Below the pieces are notes generated by a model. It saw only the letters and a program-made list of their open reading frames with translations. It was not told the DNA's origin and ran no database searches. The translations under genes were made by a program, and so were the position numbers. From positions 1 through 36,830 of the forward strand of contig JASJQH010006932.1 of assembly GCA_040143965.1 (NCBI GenBank): a DNA stretch of 36,830 bases. The letters are read 5' to 3'. Origin of the DNA: Basidiobolus ranarum (Eukaryota; Basidiobolomycota; Basidiobolomycetes; Basidiobolales). This document shows, one piece after another, positions 1-10,065 of this stretch; positions within the stretch are counted from its first letter, which is position 1; the number at the start of each line of letters is the position of its first letter.

Positions 1-207
1 TGCTAGTGGATACTAGGCTTGGATAGAAATGAGAGGGGAATATTGAATTTGTTGAGGAACACTGAGAAGTGTTGAGATCCTATATTCGTTGAGACACACA
101 CTAAACCAAAAGGTTCAGTTAGCTTTATTTATACTTTTTGATAGCAAAGTGAATTAGTCAGCGCCAAGATATTAGATGACTAATTCTGATAGAAGAAAAT
201 GTGATTG

Positions 208-227
208 GATAGATAGATAGATAGATA
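208..227. repeat. GATA microsatellite (5 units)
   Basis: Five perfect head-to-tail GATA tetranucleotides. This is a simple-sequence repeat with no gene nearby. Confidence 0.9.
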
Positions 228-344
228 AGTGAGTCATGCATCAGCTGAAGTCTTGGCAGTGAAAGATCATTGGTTATGAATCTTGTGACTCATATTGACT
301 TGTGTCTAGGCAGATGACTCAGAGGTTAATACTGATTGGATAAT

Positions 345-368
345 GATCATATGATTGGTCATATGATC
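345..368. repeat. Perfect 10-base hyphenated palindrome
   Basis: Arms gatcatatga and tcatatgatc are exact reverse complements separated by ttgg. A second, shorter inverted repeat (tcatgtg/cacatga) lies about 35 bases to the right. It could be a dimeric-protein binding site or part of a decayed mobile element; the sequence does not decide. Confidence 0.7.
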
Positions 369-989
369 TGATAGAAGGGATAAGAGAATAGATAGTTAGT
401 CATGTGGGAAGTCACATGATAGAGTCACTGGATAAGGTCAGGTGACCAGCTAGCAAGGATGATAAACTAAATAGATATTCAAGCAAGTCAGAGTTTAAGA
501 CAATCAGTATTTAATAATATTTCATTTAGTATATTGGGTTGCTCCCTTACAAGACTTGCAAGCAAAAATTACATAGTATTGGAGATGCAACTTTCAGCAG
601 ATGGTTGTTGTCTGGCATGTCAAACATGATGGGAATGGAATCTCATTCTTTCCAACTCTATCATAGAAATAGGATAATATTCACTCTTCTACACTTCACT
701 CAAGCATATCATATTGACTTATTGACTCCACCATGATATTGTGGCCATATTTGCAGAATACTGGTATTTTTCAGATTTGATGAAACTTGTAGTACTACAT
801 GAGTTGTATTACAGTTGATAAAACCGTTTTTGGCTATATCTCAAAGAATAATGCATTTCATGACTTCAGTGTTGGCTCTTAGGTGTATAAGTATAACTTC
901 TAATAACACATGAGCAGACACAATATTATTGGAAAAGATCCACCAGCTTCCAGAGCTGCTTATTCTTCAAGTATATTACGTTGATATTG

Positions 990-1260
990 AATCTTTGTCA
1001 GGTCCACTTGTTATTGAAGTAATTGTTCCACCAAACTAAAATCCAGCCCTGGTTTTACCTAAAACACTCACAATGTCAGGATAAACAACAATGGTCGGTG
1101 GTATAAAATATAGCTTGTCATCATACACATCTCTGCACTCAATGAACCTCATATTTTAGGTGTCAAACGGTCAGCAGTTTTTGAGTATATTGCAATTACT
1201 GGAAGTATATATCCGCAATGTTCAGGTTCAACCCATGATCTTGGGATAACCCACACTTGG
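990..1260 (-). other. Unidentified decayed coding-like fragments
   Basis: Reading the minus strand gives protein-like stretches in more than one frame, for example a segment with KLYFIPPTIVVYPDIVSVLG and another with GGTITSITSGPDKDS. They do not form one open frame and have no clear splice sites between them. I do not recognise the family. This looks like an old gene or element fragment and could also be chance. Confidence 0.25.
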
Positions 1261-2357
1261 TTCACCAAGACTAAGCATTCCCCTTTCGATACTCTCTCAA
1301 AGGTCTTGCAATCTAACACTTGTAAGATACCGAGTCTAGCGGTCTTGGATAACCATAGTATATCTCACCGTTGCTATTCCCAAGGCTGATCTAAGTCTTG
1401 ATATTTTAGAAAAGCACCTCTACTAAAGCAGCTGTAGGTTCCACGCTTTTTTGTTCCTTTGGCTCCGCAAAGTTCCAATAGTTTCTCTTCAGTCATAATA
1501 ATAATATAAATGCTTGGGGTAGATATGATAAACTAATCAGTGGATGAGGCAAGTTTCTGCTATTTATCTTATGCATTAGTAACTTGTCTCAACGGTTTGG
1601 ACAAGCAGTTGATTGGATAGTATAATAACAGCATGGGAAAGCAATTTACTTGGATTCTGGGCTAGGCAGTATATTTCAACAAGGGGGGATACATCTCAGT
1701 GCTCAGCTGTGTGTATATCGAATATGGAGTAACATTTGCTTGGGGTAGCTCGATCGTTGATGGAATTCAATATCTGTACCATAGGAATTTATTAGTGATT
1801 TCTTTGCATTGCTGCAGCTCAATAGAATGCCGATGACATAACATGCCATTCTAGAGTTATGGATCTGATCGTGATATGTGGGAGAAAAGGGGCATTCAGA
1901 AGTGCTTTCTGATGTGGAGCAAGTGTGGACGTATGTGGAGCAACAAGCATTGAATATATATGTGTATACATATGATAAATGAAGTATATATAGATTACTG
2001 TACATGAAGAGAAAATCCATATAAGCCGCCAAATAACGATCTAAATCTAATCTATCGGATGCATGTGTATATATATATACTTGAAGTATACCAATAAATA
2101 CTCCGAACTGTTGAACCTCATATACAATAAGAACGGGTTACAAGTAGACAGTACAATGAAGATTGGTCAGAATTGGATAGGTTATAATCCTAAAGTCGCT
2201 AAAGCTTAAGCAACCCCAGTGTAACCAGCTGCATGTTGAAGCATACTAGATAAACAGCCGATGCAATCAATCCCCTTTCGAGAGATGAGCTATTGCGTCA
2301 AGTACATACTGTACGAAGCTTGCACAAAGAGCACACCAAATGACTTGGGGTTCTTGG

Positions 2358-2365
2358 TATAAATA
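2358..2365 (+). promoter_or_regulatory. TATA box of the tyrosinase gene
   Basis: TATAAATA lies about 70 bases upstream of the tyrosinase ATG at 2436, a plausible distance for a strongly regulated secreted-enzyme gene with a short 5' leader. Confidence 0.55.
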
Positions 2366-2435
2366 CCTGAACCGAAACCATTCATCTATCGTAGCAAGTT
2401 TTGCATAATCCCCAACCCTCTTCAGATAAATTATT

Positions 2436-3991
2436 ATGAAAGTTTTCTCGAGATTGGCCCACCTTACAATCATACTGACTATCACCACTAGTCTAGTAGC
2501 CGCTCAACAACAGAGGCAACCACAACAGCCGCAACCCCGACAATGTTCGAAGATTACTTTACGCAAGGAAGTTAGACAACTCACCCAAAAAGAGTGGGAT
2601 GATTTTGTAGCAGCAGTCAAACAACTCCATACTGGAACTCCCCCAACCATATATGATAGATTTGTGGATATTCATCTTCAAAACGTGGCCAGTGCACACG
2701 CTATTCCTGCATTCTTTCCTTGGCATCGGATGTTTGTCAAGGCCTTTGAACAGCAACTTCAGATCATCAACCCAAATGTTGCTGTACCTTACTGGGTAGG
2801 TCCCCTATAACCGTCTCTGTATTACTTCATAAACTAACGACCGTTTGTTCCCAGGATTGGACGTTAGATTCCCAAGCCCCAGAAAGAAGCGAAATCTTTT
2901 TCCCACAGTATTTTGGATCTGGTGGAGAATCGACGTGCGTAGAAGATGGTCCATTCTCTGGCTGGATGATGAACACTCCCAAGCCTCACTGTCTTCGAAG
3001 AAAATGGAACAAAGGAAAACAAATCAGCGCTTTCTATCCCCCTGAATTACTTTCCCGCATTCTAAATGAAGCCAAAAGCTATTCTGAGTTTAGAGTAGCT
3101 GTCGAAGCCGCTCCCCACGGTCTAGTTCACGTGAATATTGGTAGTGATGGAGGAGATGTGAGTACGATGTGGAGTCCGAATGAGTAAGTTTTATTTCCAT
3201 CTCTGTAGAATCTGAGGTGTATGTACTAAGAACATTTCTAAAGCCCAATCTTCTGGATTCATCATTCCTTTGTTGACAAGATTTGGGCCGACTTCCAACT
3301 CCTCAAACCGGAATTGGCAGGTACATATGATGGCAAAGATAGATATAATAGAACAGTTAGCAAAGAGGATATTGTCCCTCCATTCAACGTGAAAGTGTCC
3401 GACACTCTCTTTGTCACTCAATCGCCACTTTGCTACCGATACACCAACCCAGGACTTGTGGCCAAAGGAGGCCTTCGTCAAATCACCACACCAGTTTCTG
3501 AACAAAGAAAGAGAGCCGTTGATAGTCTTGAATCGTCGGTTAGTCCGGATGATAGAGAAGACCAGAAAAACCTTCGTACTCCAAATCCACTACCGGATTC
3601 ATGGATTGAAATGATGGAGCTAAATCCGGAGAAAGTTCGTGCCATGGAAAGCCAATTCGCGATATTCATAGACATGCTGAACAAGGACAAAGCTTACACT
3701 TCTCCCGTAGCCTTATCCAAGAGACGTGAGACTATTGGCAAACTTATTAGTGGAGCCTTGGACACCCTAGGATTGTTTGAAGGCTTGACTAAAATCCCGA
3801 CGTTGAATTTGTCTAGTTTAGTTAAGGTTGGTGACAAACCACCTCTAGCAAGTGCCATAGAACCCCTTACTAATGTGATAGGTTCTTTGATAAATCAACA
3901 TGATGATACTTCCGGAAATACACAGAATAGCCATTATCGAACGGAGGACGTACTAAGTCTCAAAGTTGGCGGGATTCACCTTGGCCTTTAA
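2436..3991 (+). CDS. Secreted tyrosinase / polyphenol oxidase
   Basis: A type-3 copper enzyme that oxidises phenols to quinones (melanin-type chemistry). Three exons, 2436-2795, 2855-3183 and 3244-3991, encode 478 residues; both introns are GT-AG and keep phase. Residues 1 to about 23 form a signal peptide (hydrophobic TIILTITTSLVAA), so the product is probably secreted. The CuA site is H80, H88 and H97 (AHAIPAFFPWHR). The CuB site is H208 and H212 (HGLVH) plus H236/H237 in PIFWIHHSFVD. All six copper ligands are therefore present. The C-terminal third, from about residue 320, is polar, contains a QRKR basic site and has no second recognised domain; it may be a propeptide or linker. A TATA box lies 70 bases upstream. 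The family is very common in early-diverging fungi. Substrate cannot be told from sequence. Confidence 0.92.
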
Positions 3992-4315
3992 CCCTACCTA
4001 TTCATAATTCCTAATTCTCGTTTTCCTCATTCACCTACTCGACCTACTTTTCTTAAAATAGAATCTTTGACTTTATTCCGTCTTGGTTACTCACATTATT
4101 TATCTTCGAAGGAAAATGTTCTCTTTAGCCTGTTCTTGTGATTTTATAAAATTCTTTTATTTATAAATATATTGACTCTGTTAGAGTTTAGCGATTCTAT
4201 GATTCGATCAATCCCTGGATGGAGATACACTATTTATATATTTCCATCTTAAAGCTAAATAGTGAATTTCTCACCCTTGTCTACTCTACAGAAACCTGGT
4301 GGGAAATTTCCCCTC
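3992..4315. other. Intergenic, tyrosinase to PHD gene
   Basis: AT-rich spacer of 324 bases between two genes on the same strand. It includes the tyrosinase 3' UTR. A splice-acceptor-like CTACAG at 4286-4291 leaves open the possibility of a further upstream exon for the next gene, which stays open in frame back to 4259. No RNA gene or repeat seen. Confidence 0.4.
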
Positions 4316-5944
4316 ATGAACATTACCACTCTCGAAAGTTATAAGCATTGTCTTATCCGCATGTACGTTCAAAACCCAGTCTTAATGGGCGAAATACTAA
4401 AGGATGAGCCTAACTTTGACTGGAGTAACAAAAGTTTGAACATAAATACTGTCTTTACAGATAACGTTGAGAGTACTGAAGAATTAGAGGACTTATTACC
4501 GGAATATTTGGCGAAACTCGCATACTCTTATGGCTATCACGAACTATACTTTCAACTGTACACTTGGCTTCATCAAACTCCTGGAACCGAAACACCCCTA
4601 GATCTTTCAAAGCATGCTGGACATCTGGTCTTCAATAAAACCAGTCAAGAACTTTTCGTGTGTGAAAGTAAAACTTCTTTAGAGAAGAGTCATTTACCAC
4701 TTAACACTTTCTCACCACCTGTATTACGCGTTCACGTTACTCAGGATGCTTCAAACAACGAGGTTAACTTTCTCTTATTTTTTAATAAAATTCACCCTTC
4801 TTTTATTCAAAAAAAAACTCTCCTCGTAGGCTTTGGAAACCATTTCCACCTCAGATAATCCAATAGGTCCGGTCATAGACTTTGGAAATATGAACCCTAT
4901 ACTCAAAAAACTATCTCCGCTATTAAACTTTCAGGTATGTGCCTGAGTTAGATCGTACTATTCTCCCATAGATTAGTACTAACTAGTAAATCTTTAAGAA
5001 TTCTGGACAACCTTTGGACGTCATACTTCAAGGTACTCTTCGATGGGTTCAGAGTCAATCTAAGATGATACCTACGTCCTCTGATACCATTGGTTCACTT
5101 ATGGAAACGGTTCTACAAAGAAATCTCCAGAAGGTCAGTCAAGTCAAAGAAGGTACTAGTAGAATCACGTTGAGAAGAGTGTTTGGTAGATTGATAAATT
5201 TATCTTCTCTCAGGTCTAGAGAAACAACTCCAACCGTCTAATTCCTTAGCTGATCTGAAGTACTCTTTACAAACAGCATTGCTCAAAAGCAATGGCATTT
5301 ACTTCCTGTGTATGTGGGATATTTGTAAAAAGAAATGGGCAAAGTACCATGATAACGCGATTGAACATGTATGTCGATAATGTACGCTTTGTTCTTTCAT
5401 TCACTTACCTCTTTAAAAGATCACAGAGGAGACACTGTCCTCGTATCTCAATGGCTCCGAAGCAGTAGTAGCAGTTTGGCTGATGTACATAAGACAAGAT
5501 TACTGGATTGGTAAGCATTGTATCATAATGTTCTTGGAATTCAAGTATGCTAAAGTCGGTATTATAGCACTAAATGCTTCATCCCTCAGCATGGCAAATA
5601 CAGATCACCCGTCATCAAACTACATAGATAATTCCGCAGTTCCAAATGGCTCTAATGACTCTGCCTATGCTGAAACATACGAATACTATGATGATATGGC
5701 AGACGATGAAGTGTATGACATTATTGCATGCCATATATGTAATAATGGAGACTCCGATCCAGGAAACCAGATATTACTCTGCGATGGCTGTAATGGGGCT
5801 ATTCATCAGCTATGTCAAATCCCAGTCATCACAGAGACAGAAATTGAATATGATCCTTGGTACTGTATAAAGTGCTGGAGAGCACGAAATCCGCCCGTAT
5901 CAGTTGACGGAATGGATGATTTGAAACGTAGGAGAATCGAATGA
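4316..5944 (+). CDS. Unrecognised protein with C-terminal PHD finger
   Basis: Six exons, 4316-4762, 4830-4934, 4999-5152, 5214-5368, 5420-5510 and 5568-5944, keep one frame and give 442 residues. The C-terminus is a clear PHD finger (residues 372-420): C372, C375, C389, C392, H397, C400, C417, C420, with GNQILLCDGC and WYCIKC as in chromatin readers of the BRPF/JADE type. An acidic stretch (about 353-368) precedes it and a basic RRR patch ends the protein. The N-terminal 320 residues (segments such as EYLAKLAYSYGYHELYFQLY and a helical LEKQLQPSNS region) match no family I recognise. The junctions at 5152/5214 and 5510/5568 are the least certain: the last intron is also open in frame and may be retained. 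A separate PHD-only gene starting at ATG 5591 is an alternative. A nuclear, histone-reading role is inferred from the finger only. Confidence 0.65.
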
Positions 5945-6484
5945 CATATCATCTGTGTTTCCTTGCTTCATCACTTGTCACGTCCAAGCTACGATTATAG
6001 ATACTACCATGTTGATACTTGTCAATGTACAATCATTGTATAGACGAAATAAATCCCTTTGCTTTCTTTTGACCTCTTTTGCTGTTGGATAAACCTGTGA
6101 TGGTAGTGTAAAGATGGTAGTGTAAAAATAGCTGAAAATTTTAATGATTTCCTCTCAAGATGAACATTGATATGGATGCTAAGCGTATGTCCTCAAAGAT
6201 GTGTAATGTAAAGGAATAATGAGGGTAGAAGTTCATATATACAATCGTACGTTTATTAAGTAGAAGTTCATATATACAATCGTACGTTTATTAAGTAGAA
6301 GTTCATATATACAATCGTATGTTTATTTGTCAAGATAAAAATACAAGAATTTCACCAAGAAATGCTTCAAATAAAGTAATAAATGTCACTCAAGTATCTA
6401 CAAGCCATTGGAAGTTACAAAAGGCAAATACTGTTGCATACTACATAATCACCCTCATGACTGGCTTTTTACCAAATCACTATC
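5945..6484. other. Convergent intergenic region with tandem repeats
   Basis: Lies between the 3' ends of the PHD gene (+) and the WOPR gene (-). It holds a 14-base direct repeat (gatggtagtgtaaa, 6099-6112 and 6113-6126) and a three-copy 35-base tandem repeat (6225-6328). No further gene is apparent. Confidence 0.6.
6225..6328. repeat. 35-base tandem repeat, three copies
   Basis: Copies begin at 6225, 6260 and 6295, exactly 35 bases apart. The unit starts gtagaagttcatatataca and contains the palindrome cgtacg. Copies 1 and 2 are identical; copy 3 changes cgtacg to cgtatg and diverges at its end. A young minisatellite between two convergent genes. Confidence 0.9.
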
Positions 6485-7649
6485 TCAACGAGACTTTCTC
6501 TTCCTAGAGTTGGCCTCACTTGAACTGGCTTCGAAATAGATATCCTGCTGTGCTGGATATTGTGCACTGTAAATCTCCGTAAATTCAGAATGATCATTGA
6601 ATTGAAGATTCGGAAAGAGTGCGTGTAACTGTGGTAAGCTCAAGCTTTCTTGGCCAGGCCAATTTAAGCTACTTGATGTGCCTTCATCCCAGGCACAAGC
6701 GCCGGTCTGTGTTTTCCAGAAGATATTTGGAAAAGTCGTGTCAGAAGGTAACAACGAGACTGGTACGTACTGTTCAAATGGTTCATTTAGAGCCTGATTA
6801 GTCCTGACTTCTAAGCTCCAATTGGAAGATTCGTCATATGCATCGGACTGACTTTGGCATTCACCGACGGGCTCCACGGATTGAAACTTGCTATTATCAG
6901 GGCTTTCGGAGCTCGTTGTGTAGCCTTTGACGGGTTTACGGAAGCGATGCTGCTTAATTAGATCAGAGCTCAGTCTGATTTGGGCTAATTCCATAAAAGC
7001 AAGAGGCGGATTCAAGCGGCCCGCATGGACGTCTAAATAAAGAGATAAGCATCAATACGTTCATCCTAACCTTTGTATAAGTCTACCTTCTATAGTATGA
7101 TAACAGATGAGGTGTTGGCAAGTGTTATTCAGTTCAATAGCAATTGTCTTTTTTATGAGACCCCCGTGTTTGAATACGAAAGTTCCTTTGTTACTTTCGA
7201 GCACACTAGACTTGTCTACATCCAGAAGCTCAGCGTCTTCATCAGCTCTACTGCTACCAGGCTTTCTGGGTGCAATCTTTTTGTCCAGTTCTCGATAGAC
7301 TAGAAAGTTCCCCAGGATCCTGGATGGCGACCATAACCGACCATCTGTCCAACGCTTGATTCCACTCTCTTTCTCGTCAAAGACATAGACTGAGCCGGAT
7401 CTCAATAATTTTTTTTCCTTTTCATGCAGACGCCGTCTCATCCTTGTTAACACACCTCTATTGCAGGCCTCTTTTCAACATGGTCAGCAAGAATGAGGTG
7501 GAATGTTAATCTCTATCTCTAATCACTTACCAACAATCATCAAAGCATCTCTCGTGCTTTCGATCAAACCTAAGGTAACAATTTAAGGACTCGTGGGAAC
7601 TAGCCAAGGGTGAGCAGAATGCGTAACACATACCATAAAACGTCTCCAT
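6485..7649 (-). CDS. WOPR-domain (Gti1/Pac2 family) transcription factor
   Basis: Fungus-specific DNA-binding regulator related to Wor1, Ryp1, Sge1 and Pac2, which control morphology, sporulation and virulence in other fungi. Four exons read 7649-7634, 7569-7531, 7470-7087 and 7032-6485 and give 328 residues. The first exon is only 16 bases (METFY plus one base). The WOPR domain starts at once: METFYGLIESTRDALMIVEA, then RGVLTRMRRRL and the hallmark RWTDGRLWSPSRILGNFLVY, with the second half around FVFKHGGLIKKT and ICYHTIEDVHAGRL. The C-terminal about 150 residues are polar, rich in S, Q and acidic residues (likely activation region), and end in a basic SRKRKSR that may be a nuclear signal. 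Target genes cannot be read from sequence. Confidence 0.92.
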
Positions 7650-8067
7650 TGTCCACTTTATTAGCCAACTATGGTGAAAACCGTCTAGATGACTGCAGCA
7701 CTTTAGCCTTCTTATTATATGTTATAATAGAATTAAAAAATAGTTTATTTGATAGAATATCCACAGCCTCATTGATAATCGGAGTAAAGTTTATTTAATT
7801 CGTTTCAGCTCTGACTAGTGTGATCTTTCTCAGGAATCTGCTTAAAGATGAATCCAAGGACGCTGCTTAAAAATGATTCCAAAGACGCTGCTTAGAAATG
7901 AATCAGATTGATCAGTCACGTAACCTCTAAGCGCGTTTGGTTCATCAAATAATACCTGCATCATCAACACCAATCTTATCAATAATATCTTATGTTTTAT
8001 TCGAATCAACAGTGAGTAAACTGAGAGATAAAATCATTGATCTGCTACTGTAGCCTTAGCTGTTATG
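7650..8067. other. Intergenic region upstream of the WOPR gene
   Basis: Holds the WOPR promoter and the 3' flank of the SANT gene. It is AT-rich and contains a degenerate 25-base triple repeat (7836-7910). No gene seen. Confidence 0.5.
7836..7910. repeat. Degenerate 25-base tandem repeat, three copies
   Basis: Units start at 7836, 7861 and 7886 with a shared core ctgcttaaaaatga-tccaa. Copies differ at several positions, so it is older than the 35-base repeat at 6225. It lies about 190-260 bases upstream of the WOPR start codon, so a regulatory effect is possible but not shown. Confidence 0.75.
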
Positions 8068-9497
8068 CTACAGTTCTTGAAGCTCTCTAATAGCCTTACC
8101 AGATTTCATGTGGGGACCAACGTAGATGGCTCTGCCAGAGGTAGTAAATTGGTAATTTGGATCGAATATAAGTCCTTCGGGAAGAACGTACTGCCGGTAG
8201 AAATTGCTACACTGGTATCCCACTCGATGCGAAATATACGAAGAGAACAGACCCCACTAACAGAAATTCAATATTAGATGAATGGGAAGGAGATTGGAAA
8301 GGGCGCTCACCTTATCACCACAACCAAACTCCGTAGCAACCTAAAGAAGAAAAGCACCAATCAATGACGGTAGTACGTCTGAGAAAGCCTATTCCAATTA
8401 CTCACCTTTAAGAATTGGCTTTTCTCTTCCTCCGTCCAGTCTCCAGTCCATTGCTCGATCCCCGGTTCAACATGTCTATAGAAATAGGCATTGGGATTTT
8501 TTTTGAACAGCTTGGACGCAACCAATTTGGCATCTGACCAACCGTTGGCATTCTTCTTGCCCTTTCGTCCTTTCTTCTCACCTACGAGGTCGATTGGTTC
8601 TATTTAATTCTTTTTTGCTTCTTTTCTTTATCAATGATCTCTTCAGAAGTTTAGCAGAAAGAGGGAGTTACCGGTTCCTAACGGATCTTTAAATGAAAAC
8701 TTTCCTCCCCCGTTCTTCTCCCATGCTTCAGCTGCGGAAGCCTCAAACCCGTGACGCTCCATTAACTCTGGATCAATCCAGCCTGTACAAGAAATCCAGT
8801 ATCAATTACAAAAGGTTCCTTTCGAGATTGAGGGGATAGCGATGATAATAGTAACTGACCTTTGTATTTACCACTAACTTTGATTGCATTGTCAGCAATT
8901 TCATTGGAAAAGAATTCCTCTGCCGGTTTAAGCACATTATCCAATTCGGGGACACTCTAAGTAGTGGACTTTAAATTAGATCATTCGAAAGGAGAGTGAG
9001 GAACAAAATACTAATCCATTGAATATATACATCATCTTCTTGATTCTCCTCTGGTATCTCCGAAGTTGGCCCTTCCCCTTTTAATCTTTTCGAAATTCTA
9101 CTTGGTCCGGGGTTCACTTTAACCGCCGCTTTCTCAGGTTTTTTCCGTTGAGTACGTTTTCTCACTACTTTTGGCTCGTCTGTGGGTGGTTTACTTTGTA
9201 CTGAACTTGTATTCGCCTCTAAAACGGAGTTCTCTTGTACATTACTTGTCTCGGTTACAAGGCTTAAGGATAGGAGTAATTCTCTGTTACGTTTAATATT
9301 CTCTTGGCGCTGTATTTCATATTCATTAAGTGCTACCAAAATAACCAAATGTTAAAGAAGTATTGTAAGGAAGAGGAATCCATTCCAATTAACAGTCTTT
9401 TGGGGGAATTTCGTTTTATGTCCTAATAAGAGTCTTCGAACATAACGGTAAAATTTATTAAAAGAAAAGTAATCTCACCTTCAGCTTTACTAGGCAT
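8068..9497 (-). CDS. SANT/Myb-like nuclear protein, fungal
   Basis: Seven exons (9497-9479, 9332-9031, 8956-8860, 8782-8672, 8581-8406, 8340-8311, 8256-8068) encode 307 residues. The N-terminus has NEYEIQRQENIKRNRELLLS followed by a basic RKRTQRKK stretch and RISKRL, an arrangement also seen at the N-terminus of the WDR76/Cmr1 family. The C-terminal third is a SANT/Myb-like unit: WTGDWTEEEKSQFLK, FGCGDKWGLFSSYISHRVGY, QCSNFYRQYVLPEGLI. The three tryptophans and spacing fit a chromatin or DNA-binding helix bundle. I recall similar conserved but uncharacterised proteins in fungi and cannot give a name. Intron 1 is unusually long for this locus (146 bases) but shows no RNA signature. A nuclear location is inferred from the basic region and SANT fold. 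Confidence 0.8.
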
Positions 9498-10065
9498 GAC
9501 GAATATTTATGTCTCTATCTTTCAAAATAAATATTTTCTGGTTCAGTAATTGACTATGCTCGTTAGAAAAGAAGGAAGATTATGAGAAGGAATATCTTGA
9601 ACACAATTTTGTTGTTGGTAACGTTGATTCTAAATAAAAACAACCAGTGATGTTGATTACTTAGGGTCATGTATGTAAATGTGACTCTGATATACGTTTA
9701 TAGGGACAATTTTTAGGTTACTTACTCTTGGGTTAGGGGATGTAGATTGTTTACAAAAATCCGTTGAAGTTTCGCTTATGTCATAATCGACAAATCACTG
9801 GAACATTGGAGAGTGATATTCTCATTAGACTACTTTAACTATTAGCTAGATTGAGTTACTCTAGTTTAATACTTGTAGGTATTAGATTAGTGAAATGAGT
9901 AAGTTTAGAAGATTCAATTAAATGACCATAAAATTTATTCGGTAGATCATGATATTATATGATGAAAAAAAGGGGGATTTGTAGATCATGATATTTATAT
10001 GATGGGAAAAAAGGGAGAAATGTAGATCATGATATTATATGACGAAAACTAGATTGGAATTAACT
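9498..10065. other. AT-rich intergenic region
   Basis: Promoter side of the SANT gene and 3' flank of EXO84. It contains a three-copy imperfect 39-41 base repeat at 9942-10045. No coding region is visible. Confidence 0.5.
9942..10045. repeat. Imperfect 39-41 base tandem repeat, three copies
   Basis: Copies begin at 9942, 9981 and 10022 with gtagatcatgatatt(t)atat followed by ga-gaaaa purine tracts of varying length. The core gatcatgatat is near-palindromic (atcatgat). The spacing variation comes from the A/G runs. Confidence 0.85.

Larger units (their letters stand above)
1..2435. other. Gene-poor left flank
   Basis: No convincing intact gene is visible in these 2.4 kb. The stretch is AT-rich and open frames are short and isolated. 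It contains a GATA microsatellite (208-227), a 10-base perfect palindrome (345-368), a tcatgtg/cacatga inverted repeat near 400-420, and coding-like fragments on the minus strand near 990-1260. The first 500 bases hold repeated short motifs of the gtcacatga/gagtcatg type. A tyrosinase gene begins immediately to the right. The region may hold old transposon debris, but I could not assign a family. Confidence 0.5.

Noticed and set aside
1-520. Possible old LTR-type fragment
   Set aside because: A minus-strand TATAAATA and repeated short inverted motifs recall a solo LTR, but no terminal repeat partner, target duplication or internal part is visible, so I do not call it.
539-736. 65-codon plus-strand open frame
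   Set aside because: Isolated, with atypical composition, no splice context, and no similarity that I recognise.
2267-2488. Minus-strand 73-codon open frame at the tyrosinase promoter
   Set aside because: It overlaps the tyrosinase start and TATA box on the other strand and has no recognisable features.
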